A DNA stretch of 64,000 bases from Cupriavidus sp. D384 (GCF_001652915.1 NZ_BBQI01000005.1:1-64000); one strand, 5' to 3'; counted from the first letter of the stretch, positions 25,406 to 33,666 are shown. Notes: generated by a model from the sequence alone, not told the origin. Program-made: numbers and translations.

Positions 25406-25774
25406 GTGCGTACCTATATTATCGCTATTGTTCTCGCTCTCTCAGCATCCAGCGCCCTTGCCGTCAACACTTGCGACACGATGTCCACCAAGGCTCAACG
25501 GGAGAACTGCTGGTCCAACCAGATCGGAGCCTCTCAGGAAGAGGCAGACGATTACAATTTCGCTGTCCAGGAATCCAAGAAGGTTCCTGCTACGGTGAAA
25601 CGCAACGTGGAATTGAAGCGTCAGGCCATCTCGAAGGATGCTGAAAGGCAGTGCCGGAAGGACGAACTCGGCTATCCGGAAAACAAGTGTTACATCGACG
25701 TAATCCAGGGTTTCAAGGATTACACCTACAAGGAAACGTCGAAGTACGGCGTGCCCGATATGCGATTGAATTGA
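25406..25774 (+). CDS. Small secreted cysteine-containing protein (first of pair)
   Basis: A 122-residue protein. The GTG start is preceded by CCAGGA and opens directly on a Sec signal (IIAIVLALSASSALA, cut before VNTC). A longer frame from 25316 would add 30 residues that do not look like a leader. The mature part has NTCDTMSTKAQRENCW, then a Lys/Glu-rich helical body and a late pair of cysteines. The layout (CxxM...QRExCW early, helix, Cys late) resembles its neighbour and is faintly like LprI/DUF1311 periplasmic proteins. Function unknown. Confidence 0.65.
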   Translation: MRTYIIAIVLALSASSALAVNTCDTMSTKAQRENCWSNQIGASQEEADDYNFAVQESKKVPATVKRNVELKRQAISKDAERQCRKDELGYPENKCYIDVIQGFKDYTYKETSKYGVPDMRLN

Positions 25775-25824
25775 AGCAGCAGGCTAACATTCCTGACAAC
25801 CGGCTCCCCTCCAGGAGAAAGATC

Positions 25825-26166
25825 ATGAAAAAGTTCATCGCAACCCTCATCCTCGCAGTCGTTGGCACCCAAGCCTACGCCTATGTCGACATTTGCAACA
25901 TGAAGCGTTCGCAGGCCGAGCAGCAGCAATGCTATCAATACGGCGCCAGCGGCGGCATGACCCGTATGAGGGAGAACAACAAGCGCGTCTTAAATTCTGC
26001 GCGGGTGTCTGATAGCGAAAAGAAGGCTATCCAGGATAACCAAAAGAAGTGGGAGGCAGCGGTTGACCGTAAGTGCAACGATAACGTTTGCTTCTACCAC
26101 GCAGTGGCCTCACGCAACGATGAAATCCAGGAGTTCATGCGGAGCCGGGGCATCCAGCCGATGTAA
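25825..26166 (+). CDS. Small secreted cysteine-containing protein (second of pair)
   Basis: A 113-residue protein with ATG and a strong CAGGAGA site. A signal peptide KKFIATLILAVVGTQAYA is followed by YVDICNMKRSQAEQQQCY, the same spacing of cysteines as the preceding protein. Later QKKWEAAVDRKCNDNVCF supplies another cysteine pair, reminiscent of LprI-type helical domains that bind lysozyme or envelope partners. The two genes lie about 50 bases apart and are probably a diverged tandem duplication. A periplasmic location is predicted; function unknown. Confidence 0.7.
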   Translation: MKKFIATLILAVVGTQAYAYVDICNMKRSQAEQQQCYQYGASGGMTRMRENNKRVLNSARVSDSEKKAIQDNQKKWEAAVDRKCNDNVCFYHAVASRNDEIQEFMRSRGIQPM

Positions 26167-26183
26167 GCCCGCGCGGCATAAAC

Positions 26184-26232
26184 GAGGGGAGTGGGCGTAA
26201 TGCTCACTTCCCTCTATGTCGCCTGTTTTTTT
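26184..26232. terminator. Terminator after secreted pair
   Basis: GAGGGGAGTG pairs with CACTTCCCTC (26184-26214, one G-T pair), followed about 10 bases later by a run of seven or more T. It ends the plus-strand secreted-protein operon, facing the minus-strand Gp2-like gene. Confidence 0.55.
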
Positions 26233-26428
26233 ATTTTGTCCCTGGCCCGATAAAATAAAGGGCGGCCCCTAGACCTACAGATAGGAGCCCTCATACTGGC
26301 ATTCGCGCACCTCATGCCGGAGTGCCTAGCTCACGTGCGAGCTTTGGCAACCACGGCCGCACCCGATGAATAAGGCCGCACGTAATGCCTTGATTAGAAA
26401 GAGAGGGAGAAAAAACGGATATGCATGT

Positions 26429-27580
26429 TCAGCACAGAGGACGCTGGTGGTCGGCGCCCACAACGCTCCTCGTGCGCGGACGCCCTCCTGCCCCTTTGCG
26501 TTGCCTGCGGATAATTACAGTTTGAAACAGGCGACATTTCGGATAGGGCACGACCTGGACAATCTGGCTGATTTTGGAGAAGTACTGCATCGCATTGCGT
26601 AACTTCTCCCGTTTAGCACCGTCCCAATGGTCGATCCGCCCGAGCGCCCAGTTATCACCGTAGCTCGACTTTTTTCGGTTGCAGTTTTCGAAATACCCCC
26701 GACCTTGAGTAATAACATCCCTCCAGTAGCACCCGATTGCCTGCGCATAATACTCATGCTTCTCGACAAACTCACCGTCAAAAAACAGCATGACATGCAT
26801 GTGATAACCGGCGCCACGCGTGTATTCGATACGCCAAATATAGCCAACCAGATGTTTGAACAATGAAGGCTTGCCCTTCATGTTCGCGAAGAATCGCTTC
26901 CGGTCCTTCTGCACCTCCTCCAATGCAATACGGCCTTCGATGGTTCCCGGTGCGTAGATATCAGACCCAGCCATATAATCAGCCAAATCGCACTCCTTCT
27001 GCTCCACAACCTCTGCGCACAACTCCTCTACCTCCTTATCGGTGAAGATGGCCTTGTGATAGTTGAAATCCAGACGGATCACCATCAAGCGCGCATAGTC
27101 ACGGAATAGTTCAGCCTCGAATTTGACGAGGCGATCGCTTCCTTCCTCGAACTTACCATTCCAATCTGAAATTCTCTTCTTCAACTTCGTTACCAGAGCC
27201 TCACGCCGCATCGTCGTCACGAAGTCATTAAACAGATCGGAATCCGACCCATCCGGATCGAATTTGTTGAGCAACAGTGCACAATCCTTAATCGGATGCT
27301 CGCGATACTGCTCAAAGAAGAAGGCGATCAAGGGCGAAAACGTGTAGCCACTCGAATAGAGACGACTGTAGGTGTGCAGACGCTCGATGTGCTCCCCCAA
27401 TGGGGAAACCTTTCTCACAGGAGAACCGTTTTCTCTCGTGGACTCCAAGTAAAACAACAGATCCTTGTAAACCACCATGTTCATAAATTTCATGAGATCA
27501 ACGATCCCATCCATGAAATATGGCAAGATGTAATTTACGTCTTGCGATCTAATTACGTGCAAGTTGATTTCAGCATTCAT
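26429..27580 (-). CDS. Inovirus Gp2-like (HUH-type) replication protein
   Basis: A 383-residue protein of the inovirus-type Gp2 family found on P4-like satellites and integrated elements. Recognisable parts are YIWRIEYTRGAGYHMHVMLFFDG in pieces, with the HxH metal motif of HUH nucleases near residue 258, then YWRDVITQGRGYFENCN and NAMQYFSKISQIV, with a tyrosine in the expected place for nicking. The ATG at 27580 has AAGGATG upstream; the frame opens at 27610. The final 40 residues are basic and low-complexity. It probably starts rolling-circle-like replication of an excised element, which is not demonstrated. The coding sequence is AT-richer than the core genome. Confidence 0.75.
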   Translation of the reverse strand: MNAEINLHVIRSQDVNYILPYFMDGIVDLMKFMNMVVYKDLLFYLESTRENGSPVRKVSPLGEHIERLHTYSRLYSSGYTFSPLIAFFFEQYREHPIKDCALLLNKFDPDGSDSDLFNDFVTTMRREALVTKLKKRISDWNGKFEEGSDRLVKFEAELFRDYARLMVIRLDFNYHKAIFTDKEVEELCAEVVEQKECDLADYMAGSDIYAPGTIEGRIALEEVQKDRKRFFANMKGKPSLFKHLVGYIWRIEYTRGAGYHMHVMLFFDGEFVEKHEYYAQAIGCYWRDVITQGRGYFENCNRKKSSYGDNWALGRIDHWDGAKREKLRNAMQYFSKISQIVQVVPYPKCRLFQTVIIRRQRKGAGGRPRTRSVVGADHQRPLC

Positions 27581-27818
27581 CACTACATCCTTCGATGATC
27601 CAGGATCCACTCAATCAGCCATAGGCATTGAGTGGAGATATATTCTTTAGCAATAGATACTTATCTAGTATCTATCTTACTAATAACCAGAACCACATCA
27701 TGCAGAAAACCGCCACGCCTTACGGACGCGCGGACATCTCGATCCCAATCAGCCACGGGCATTGGCGTAGCTTTAGCAATATGCTTGGTTATTCCGACAG
27801 ATGGCTGGCGTACAAGAA

Positions 27819-27847
27819 GCACGGATGCACTGCAAGTGCACCCGTGC
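27819..27847. repeat. Long hairpin between DUF3987 and Gp2-like genes
   Basis: GCACGGATGCACT pairs with AGTGCACCCGTGC (13 bp, one mismatch) around a GCA loop, nine bases after the DUF3987 stop. There is no strong U-run on the minus strand. It could terminate the DUF3987 transcript or serve as a nicking-site hairpin for the HUH protein. The remainder of 27581-27855 is AT-rich and shows no supported gene. Confidence 0.6.
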
Positions 27848-27855
27848 GGGGCCGA

Positions 27856-29211
27856 TCACCAATCCAAAGGCGAGTAAGCGAGATCGAACAGGATCCACGG
27901 TTTATTGAGATGCCGGATGACGCTGACTCGGCGCTGCTCGCAAAGGACAGCCAACGCACGGTTGAAGTGTGACGACGTCAGGCCCAGGTTAAGTGCAGCA
28001 GTACGCAAATCGGCCGGGGAACACCCGAATATCCCCCTCATCAAGCAGGGGCCAATAATTTCTTGCGCGATTTTGTCGGCACTTACCTCCGCTTGCGTGA
28101 GCTTCGGTGGCTCGTAGAATATCTGAGCGAACGACTCGACGTACCAATTCCCAAGGCTTTCTGCGCGTTCGAGCGTATCCAATGAGATTTCACCGTCCAA
28201 CCCATGTTCGAAGACGTGGAGCACGCCGGCTAGGCGCAGCGTGCGCTCCGCGTGGCGCACGATGTATTCGGAGAACGGGAACCACCGGGAATTGGGTGTG
28301 CATTTCTTCCGGGCCTCTCCATCAATTTCGATAAGACATTGATACGCCTCAGTGGTGAGACTCAACGTCGGACGCCGCCGATTTCCTCGCTCGAGGTGCT
28401 CGACAAGTACACCAACGCATTCATGAACCCTCTCTTCATAGGCCTGCGCCACTTCCTCCGACAGCCGGACATCATGAAGCGCACTCGCGCTACAACGCCC
28501 GGTGGAGTGCATGAGGTAAAAGCGGTTGACCATGCCAACACCGCCCTTGCGCCCACCGAGTAGCGGCTTGGTTTCGTCGAATCTGTCGGGCTGCTCCATC
28601 AAGAGCATGCAAAAGCGTTGCTCCTTAAGCGCGATGCGACCAGTGGACACACGAGCACTACGCAGCGGGGTTCCATCCAGCAGTTTGACCAACGTCGCCG
28701 AATCCTTCAGCAGCTTTTGGGTAACGCCACCCTCATCAGTAAAAAGTCCTGCGACCGGGCAGTCGTCGAGGCTTTGCACAATTGCTGGACGCGTCGGGTC
28801 CTCCTGCAACAGACCGCAGTGCCAGCCCTCCGGGTCGGCTGCGATCAGGTGCTCAAGGTGTTTCTCGATCGGCCGCATGAACCAGTTGTAAACCACCGTC
28901 TTTCCGCTGCCCGAAGGCGATACAACGATCGCATTAGCGCCAATCGAGCTCGCCTGCCCGTTGGGCCATGAGATGTCCGCTAGCCCTTGGGTAAGCAATG
29001 ACATGGCGGCTATCGCTACGCTTCCCACGATTTCAGGAGCAACAGCTCCGCTGGCAGTGAGATCACGTACTAACGAGCCGGACAGGCCCGGGAAGCTGCC
29101 AATGGGATATGAGGAGCGACTCGGCACAAGGGGACTCATCCGGGCACGGCCCTTTGGTCGCACAAGCGAGTACGTCGGTGTGCGATCTGACATCGGTTCG
29201 GGATAGAACAT
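27856..29211 (-). CDS. DUF3987 / YfjI-like P-loop ATPase
   Basis: A 451-residue protein. PEIVGSVAIAAMSLLTQGLADI, the P-loop VVSPSGSGKT (near residues 96-105), LFTDEGG and LLMEQPDRF are the pattern of DUF3987 proteins, which are helicase- or primase-associated ATPases on phage satellites and ICEs. The C-terminal part looks like a small winged-helix domain (SPADLRTAALNLGLTSSHFNRAL). The ATG at 29211 has GGAGG seven bases upstream; the frame extends to 29268, but that overlaps the AlpA-type gene. It probably cooperates with the Gp2-like protein in replication of the element. Confidence 0.8.
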   Translation of the reverse strand: MFYPEPMSDRTPTYSLVRPKGRARMSPLVPSRSSYPIGSFPGLSGSLVRDLTASGAVAPEIVGSVAIAAMSLLTQGLADISWPNGQASSIGANAIVVSPSGSGKTVVYNWFMRPIEKHLEHLIAADPEGWHCGLLQEDPTRPAIVQSLDDCPVAGLFTDEGGVTQKLLKDSATLVKLLDGTPLRSARVSTGRIALKEQRFCMLLMEQPDRFDETKPLLGGRKGGVGMVNRFYLMHSTGRCSASALHDVRLSEEVAQAYEERVHECVGVLVEHLERGNRRRPTLSLTTEAYQCLIEIDGEARKKCTPNSRWFPFSEYIVRHAERTLRLAGVLHVFEHGLDGEISLDTLERAESLGNWYVESFAQIFYEPPKLTQAEVSADKIAQEIIGPCLMRGIFGCSPADLRTAALNLGLTSSHFNRALAVLCEQRRVSVIRHLNKPWILFDLAYSPLDW

Positions 29212-29224
29212 CGTTTCCTCCGAT

Positions 29225-29512
29225 TTAGGCGGCAACGCGCGAGTTGGCGCGCGCGGTGATCCAGGCATCCACCTCGAATTCGAGCCAGCCGACGGTGCGT
29301 GCCGTCAGCTTGATCTTGCGCGGAAAGGTGGGGTCCCCTGCCATGAGCACGTACAGCGTCGCACGCGACAACCGCGTGCGCTCAATCAGTTGCTTCATGC
29401 GCAGGATGCGCGGTGCCTTGTCGACTGTGGGCGCAATCGGGGGCGCCTCAAACGAGGCCCTATTGCATAGGAAACTCGGCTGCCGCGTGGCGGCATAGGC
29501 TTGCGTGGTCAT
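29225..29512 (-). CDS. AlpA-family regulator / excisionase
   Basis: A 95-residue protein. ILRMKQLIERTRLSRATLYVLMAGDPTFPRKIKL followed by VGWLEFEVDAWI in pieces is the AlpA/Prophage CP4-57 HTH pattern. Such proteins activate excision of P4-like elements or act as the excisionase. Thirteen bases separate its stop from the DUF3987 start, so the two form an operon. The N-terminal 30 residues are not conserved in the family. Confidence 0.88.
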   Translation of the reverse strand: MTTQAYAATRQPSFLCNRASFEAPPIAPTVDKAPRILRMKQLIERTRLSRATLYVLMAGDPTFPRKIKLTARTVGWLEFEVDAWITARANSRVAA

Positions 29513-29753
29513 GGAGTCTTTCTCACAAGTTAGGGCCGGGAATCTGTCCCGGCCGTGGGGTCCGGCGGGATGCCGTGTGTGAGAAATCTTCCGGGCGGAA
29601 GTATGCTTCCGAGCAAGCCTTATTTGTCGATTTCCGTCCAGCCTTGTCTGGCAACGCCTGCCAGCGCCAATCGGAAGTTCAGTCGGAAGATGCTCGGAAC
29701 CATTTAGGGCAGTCGAGCAGAAAGCCCGGTCCCAGATAGAAGGGTGTCTCGGC

Positions 29754-30545
29754 TCATCCCCGCTTGTTGAAGAACGCTCGAGCCAAGGACGGAGGGCTCG
29801 GCTCCATGGCCTTTGCCTCCCTGATCAGCGCACGAATCCGGCTCGTGCTAACGCCCAACTCTGTTGCGAGTTGCTCTGTAGGATTCCTTACCCCTTCAGC
29901 CACAAGTTTTGCGCGGCGTTGCGGAAGCAGCTCGCGATCGCTCTGACTGAGCTTTGCTTTCCCTACTGTAGTTGAGGACTTGATTTCGCTCCCGAGGCTC
30001 TTTCTCGCGTCCTCGTCGTACGCCAGACCATGCTGCTCCAAATACGCAATGGCATCCTTGCGAGTCAGATGCGCTCCGATCTCCACGGCCTCAAGAGGAA
30101 CGTGATTAGCGTCGACCGGAACGAGCCGCCCAGCCCGGCACTCCTTTCGTATCGCCGCGATATGCCGATCCATGATCTGGTCGTGTTTGATTTTGCGGCC
30201 GAGAATCGTCTCTTTTGTCACAAGGACTGGCACCCACATGGGGCGGTTCGGCAGCTTTGCATAGGCCTCCGTGAATGAAGCGATATCTTCTTCCGACATC
30301 GGATACTTTAGGGGAGGCAGCTTCGGCAATACCTTGGCAAGCTCCTGCCGATCAGCTTCATCCAGGTCGTGAGGTACGTCTGTGCCAGCGTATGGACTCG
30401 GAACGCCGGCAGGGTAGCTCTTAGCCTCGACACAGTCAATGCCCTTCGGATTCTTGTTGATCGGTTGAAGAGCTTCGGCGATTAGGCGGCAGAATTTCCA
30501 ATAGTGGATCAGAGGGCCGGATGGCAGTTTGACGGGGGCTGACAC
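29754..30545 (-). CDS. Island protein of unknown function with C-terminal HTH-like region
   Basis: A 263-residue protein with a GTG start. I do not recognise the family. The end (PTEQLATELGVSTSRIRALIREAKAM, in about the last 45 residues) looks like a helix-turn-helix for DNA binding, preceded by the basic segment SQSDRELLPQRRAKLVAEG. The N-terminal half is proline-rich and contains no enzyme motif I can name. It lies between the AlpA-type gene and the integrase, the usual place for element-specific regulators. Confidence 0.6.
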   Translation of the reverse strand: MSAPVKLPSGPLIHYWKFCRLIAEALQPINKNPKGIDCVEAKSYPAGVPSPYAGTDVPHDLDEADRQELAKVLPKLPPLKYPMSEEDIASFTEAYAKLPNRPMWVPVLVTKETILGRKIKHDQIMDRHIAAIRKECRAGRLVPVDANHVPLEAVEIGAHLTRKDAIAYLEQHGLAYDEDARKSLGSEIKSSTTVGKAKLSQSDRELLPQRRAKLVAEGVRNPTEQLATELGVSTSRIRALIREAKAMEPSPPSLARAFFNKRG

Positions 30546-30691
30546 CTATAAACTCTCAGGAAAAAGGCAAAGCTGCAATTTGAACCGAATCGCTGAACGA
30601 GCGCATCGACAGGAAAACCGTATACGGGCTGAAGAACCAGTTCATTCGCCGATAATGGTACGGCTGTCCGAACCAGCCGCCACTGTCAGTA

Positions 30692-31909
30692 TCATGCGGC
30701 TTCGCCGCCAAGTTTGATTACGTCGGCACCAGCCTTCAGCTTGTCCAAATAATCGGCCCACTTCTGCATCATCGCCCGCCGCTCCTTGATGAACTTCGTG
30801 CGGTTGTAGGCTTTGCCGAGCGTATCGGGCACGGCATGGGCAAGCTGGTGCTCGATCACCTCGGGCTTCTGCTCCAGCTCTTCATGAAGAATGGTGCGCG
30901 CCATCGCCCTAAAGCCATGGCCGGTAATCTCGGTGCGAGTGTCGTAGCCCAAGCGACGCAGGGCTGCATTGATTGCGGCGTCGCTCATCGGGCGCTGAGC
31001 CGAGCGCGCTCCCGGAAAGACGTAACGACCGTTGCCGGTGAGTGCGTGAAGCTCCCGCAGAATCTGAACGGCTTGCGATGCGAGCGGAACCAGATGCTCG
31101 GTCTTGGTCTTCGTGACAAGGTATCGCCACTCACCCTTGTCGAGATCGAACTGAGCCCATTCGGCCTTGCGCAACTCGCCAGGCCGGGTGAACAACATGG
31201 GCGCAAGCTTTAGCGCACACAGAACAGGGAAAGTGCCGGAAAACCCGTCGAATGCCCGAAGCATGGCGCCGACCTTCGCTGGCTCGGTGATCGAAGCGAA
31301 GTGCGTCGTCTGCGCCGGTGGGATGGCATTGACCAAATCACGAGCCGGGTCAAACTTACAATAGCCCTCCTTGATTCCATAGCGGAATGCGCGACTGATC
31401 TCACCGCGGACCTTGTGAGCCGTGAAACGAGCACCACGGCTGTCGATCCGTTTAAGGACAGTCAGCACTTCAGGGGCATCGATTTCCGCTACCGGTCGCT
31501 TGCCGATCCAAGGGAAAACGTCCTTCTCGAAGCGAGCCTTGGTCTTCGCCATAGATCCAGCCGTAACATACGGCTTGAGCTCGTCCATCCAGCCAAGCGC
31601 AACTGCCTCGAAGGAATTGGTCGCCGCCAGACGTACCGCCCGCTTATCGGCTTTCTTAGCTTCGCCTGGATCAATGTCGGCCGCGAGCTTCTTCCGCGCG
31701 TCATCGCGCTTCTCACGCGCTGCCGCCAACGAAACATCCGGATAGACGCCCAGCGCGAGCCGCTTTTCCTTGCCGGCGAAGCGGTACTTAAGGCGCCAGT
31801 ACTTCCCGCCCGAGGGCGCGATCTCCAGATACATGCCGCCCCCGTCAGCAAGGCGGTACGGCTTTTCACGAGGCGTCGCTTTGCGGACGGCGATGTCGGT
31901 CAATGGCAT
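30692..31909 (-). CDS. P4-type tyrosine integrase
   Basis: A 405-residue site-specific recombinase of the P4/CP4-57 type. The N-terminal DUF4102 arm-binding domain (KPYRLADGGGMYLEI, KYRFAGKEKRLALGVYPDVSL) is followed by a core-binding domain and a catalytic domain: Arg in TRPGELRKAEW, Lys in VTKTKTEHLVPL, HGFRAMART, HQLAH, and the nucleophile Tyr in KAYNRT. The ATG at 31909 starts directly on conserved MPLTDIAVRKA; a frame from 31951 adds unconserved residues. It faces away from the tRNA-Thr, in whose 3' end the island is inserted. All catalytic residues are present, so it could be active. Confidence 0.95.
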   Translation of the reverse strand: MPLTDIAVRKATPREKPYRLADGGGMYLEIAPSGGKYWRLKYRFAGKEKRLALGVYPDVSLAAAREKRDDARKKLAADIDPGEAKKADKRAVRLAATNSFEAVALGWMDELKPYVTAGSMAKTKARFEKDVFPWIGKRPVAEIDAPEVLTVLKRIDSRGARFTAHKVRGEISRAFRYGIKEGYCKFDPARDLVNAIPPAQTTHFASITEPAKVGAMLRAFDGFSGTFPVLCALKLAPMLFTRPGELRKAEWAQFDLDKGEWRYLVTKTKTEHLVPLASQAVQILRELHALTGNGRYVFPGARSAQRPMSDAAINAALRRLGYDTRTEITGHGFRAMARTILHEELEQKPEVIEHQLAHAVPDTLGKAYNRTKFIKERRAMMQKWADYLDKLKAGADVIKLGGEAA

Positions 31910-31928
31910 GGGGCACCTTACAACCCGA

Positions 31929-31996
31929 GGGGGCACTTTTCTCGGGGGCACTTACCAAAGGACTAGATTCCCCCAGAGGTGCCCCCACATGCCCCC
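31929..31996. repeat. Four TGCCCCC heptamers, right integrase arm sites
   Basis: GGGGGCA occurs at 31929-31935 and 31944-31950; TGCCCCC at 31980-31986 and 31990-31996. The first pair is inverted relative to the second. Together with the two copies at the left end they form a symmetrical array just inside both island ends, directly upstream of the integrase gene. Confidence 0.6.
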
Positions 31997-32031
31997 GGAT
32001 TCAGACGGGCAGCGCTGGACAACGCTGGAAT

Positions 32032-32064
32032 AAAAAAACCCGTGAAGCCTTATGCTATCACGGG
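32032..32064 (-). terminator. Terminator after tRNA-Thr (island-borne)
   Basis: CCCGTGA (32039-32045) pairs with TCACGGG (32058-32064), with a seven-A run at 32032-32038 that becomes the U-run on the minus strand. It ends the tRNA-Thr transcript. Confidence 0.75.
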
Positions 32065-32100
32065 TTTCAAGACTTCCAAGGATGTCCTTGGATAGGTGTT

Positions 32101-32124
32101 TGGTGCCGGCTGCAGGACTCGAAC
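32101..32124 (-). other. Right attachment site within tRNA-Thr 3' end
   Basis: TGGTGCCGGCTGCAGGA is shared, with one indel, with 3111-3126. It covers the CCA end, acceptor strand and part of the T-arm, a standard crossover region for tRNA-targeting tyrosine integrases. Confidence 0.65.
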
Positions 32125-32176
32125 CCGCCACCTGATGATTACAAATCAACTGCTCTACCTGATGAGCTAAGCCGGC
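32101..32176 (-). tRNA. tRNA-Thr (anticodon TGT)
   Basis: A 76-base gene with encoded CCA. The acceptor stem GCCGGCT pairs with AGCCGGC. The D-arm TAGCTCATCAGG, anticodon loop TTTGTAA with TGT at 32141-32143, and T-arm GGTTCGAGTCC are all standard. Its 3' end is the integration site of the island and is intact, so the tRNA remains functional. Confidence 0.97.
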
Positions 32177-32228
32177 ATGTTTGGTGCAGACCGCGATTCT
32201 ACTGCATGCGGTGTGTCTTGGCGATGGC

Positions 32229-32729
32229 TTATTTGACCACCTTCAGGGAAGGCTTCTTGCCGCCGATGCGTGGTACGGGCGGCGGGTTCGGGTCGTCGTC
32301 CGAGCCCTCTGCGCCCTCTTCCGCCGTGACCGGTGCTGGCGTGTCGGCATCTACCGGTGCCAGCTTCGGGGGCGGGTTGTTTTCGCGCTCCGTGGCGGCC
32401 TGGGTTTCGGGGACGCTGCGTTCCACCGGGAATGCCATGCCCTGCCCGTTTTCACGTGCGTAGATCGCCAGCACGTTTTCCACGGGCACGTCGATCTTGC
32501 GCGAGACGCCACCAAAGCGAGCGCTGAAGGTAATCCACTCGTTGCCCATGTCCAGGCCGCTGGTCGCGTCGAAGCTCACGTTCAGCACGATTTCGTTGTT
32601 TTTCACGAACTCGCGCGGCACGTTGGTGTTGCCGTCGACAAAGACTGCGATATACGGCGTGAAGCCGTTATCGGTACACCATTCGTAAATGGCGCGGATC
32701 AGGTAGGGCTTGGTGGAAGTTTCTGGCAT
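32229..32729 (-). CDS. sspB: ClpXP specificity-enhancing factor SspB
   Basis: A 166-residue adaptor that delivers ssrA-tagged proteins to ClpXP. The folded part (KPYLIRAIYEWCTDNGFTPYIAVFVDG in pieces, SARFGGVSRKIDVPVENVLAIYARENGQGMAF in pieces) is classic SspB. It is followed by a long acidic, proline-rich linker and the ClpX-binding tail PSLKVVK at the C-terminus. It follows sspA at 29 bases, the conserved pairing, and is cotranscribed with it on the minus strand. It is the first core gene to the right of the island's tRNA. Confidence 0.95.
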   Translation of the reverse strand: MPETSTKPYLIRAIYEWCTDNGFTPYIAVFVDGNTNVPREFVKNNEIVLNVSFDATSGLDMGNEWITFSARFGGVSRKIDVPVENVLAIYARENGQGMAFPVERSVPETQAATERENNPPPKLAPVDADTPAPVTAEEGAEGSDDDPNPPPVPRIGGKKPSLKVVK

Positions 32730-32758
32730 TACGCTTGTGCGGTGGCGTCGGGTCCGTC

Positions 32759-33370
32759 TTAGCGACGCATGACCTTTTCAGACGGGGTCAGTGCCTCGAT
32801 GTAGGCCGGGCGGCTGAAGATGCGTTCCGCGTACTTCAGCAGCGGTGCGGCGTTCTTCGACAGTTCGATGCCGTAATGGTCCAGGCGCCACAGCAGCGGG
32901 GCGATGGCCACGTCCAGCATCGAGAACTCTTCGCCCAGCATGTACTTGTTCTTGACGAAGATCGGCGCGAGTTGCGTCAGGCGGTCGCGGATGGCGGCGC
33001 GGGCACGCTCGTGGTTCTTCTCGGCAGCCTTGCCCTTTTCGTTCTCCAGCACGTAGACGTGGGTGAACAGTTCCTTTTCGAAGTTGAACAGGAACAGGCG
33101 GGCGCGGGCGCGCTGCACCGGGTCGGCCGGCATCAGCTGCGGGTGCGGGAAGCGCTCGTCGATGTATTCGTTGATGATGTTCGATTCGTACAGGATCAGG
33201 TCGCGTTCGACGAGGATCGGCACCTGGCCGTACGGGTTCATCACCGAAATGTCTTCCGGCTTGTTGAACAGGTCAACGTCGCGAATCTCGAAGTCCATGC
33301 CCTTTTCGAACAGGACAAGGCGGCAACGTTGGGAAAACGGGCAAGTGGTACCCGAATACAACACCATCAT
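32759..33370 (-). CDS. sspA: Stringent starvation protein A (SspA)
   Basis: A 203-residue GST-fold RNA-polymerase-associated regulator. The N-terminal thioredoxin-like part (MVLYSGTTCPFSQRCRLVLFEKGMDFEI in pieces) and the helical C-terminal domain are full length. TTCPFSQR retains a cysteine, but SspA proteins lack glutathione transferase activity. It is upstream of sspB in an operon. In enterobacteria it acts during stationary phase and acid stress; the same role here is inferred. Confidence 0.95.
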   Translation of the reverse strand: MMVLYSGTTCPFSQRCRLVLFEKGMDFEIRDVDLFNKPEDISVMNPYGQVPILVERDLILYESNIINEYIDERFPHPQLMPADPVQRARARLFLFNFEKELFTHVYVLENEKGKAAEKNHERARAAIRDRLTQLAPIFVKNKYMLGEEFSMLDVAIAPLLWRLDHYGIELSKNAAPLLKYAERIFSRPAYIEALTPSEKVMRR

Positions 33371-33554
33371 GGTTGAATTCCTTGGGTGTGAAGTGCGCCA
33401 AATCTATGGAAATTTGACGAACTTGGCGGTGCTAGGTCTGGACAGGGCAAACATTCTGTCAGAACGGCCCATTGAAAAGCAAATTAGTTACAAATAGCCA
33501 GCCGGGCCGATGAGCGTCCTTTGTGGCACTTTCTCCCCGGAGAGCGCAAAATAA

Positions 33555-33601
33555 AAGGGCCGGCGCGGTGCTGCACTGCTGCAACTTCCGCGCCGGCCCT
33601 T
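33555..33601. terminator. Strong bidirectional hairpin between petC and sspA
   Basis: AAGGGCCGGCGCGG (33555-33568) pairs with CCGCGCCGGCCCTT (33588-33601). It lies in the 296-base gap downstream of petC and upstream of sspA and probably ends the pet operon. Flanking T and A tracts are short. Confidence 0.7.
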
Positions 33602-33666
33602 CGGGCGGCGAGTCCTGCGTTGTTACATATTCGGTTACAACTACGGGGCCCCGCGCGGCCACGGCC

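Larger units (their letters stand above)
3111..32124. mobile_element. tRNA-Thr genomic island, about 29 kb, with defence cargo
   Basis: The evidence is a P4-type integrase next to an intact tRNA-Thr, a second copy of the tRNA 3' end 29 kb away, heptamer arm-type repeats just inside both ends, and phage- and plasmid-type genes (AlpA, DUF3987, Gp2-like, DUF932, YqaJ) between. Flanking sequence is core genome on the right. The island carries a type I R-M system with a Septu-like pair and a DUF262 pair. I see no relaxase, type IV secretion or capsid genes, so it is not a complete ICE or prophage. Confidence 0.8.

Noticed and set aside
27628..27972. A 114-codon plus-strand frame between the Gp2-like and DUF3987 genes
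   Set aside because: Its second half is antisense to DUF3987, its first half crosses the long hairpin, and the protein shows no family features.
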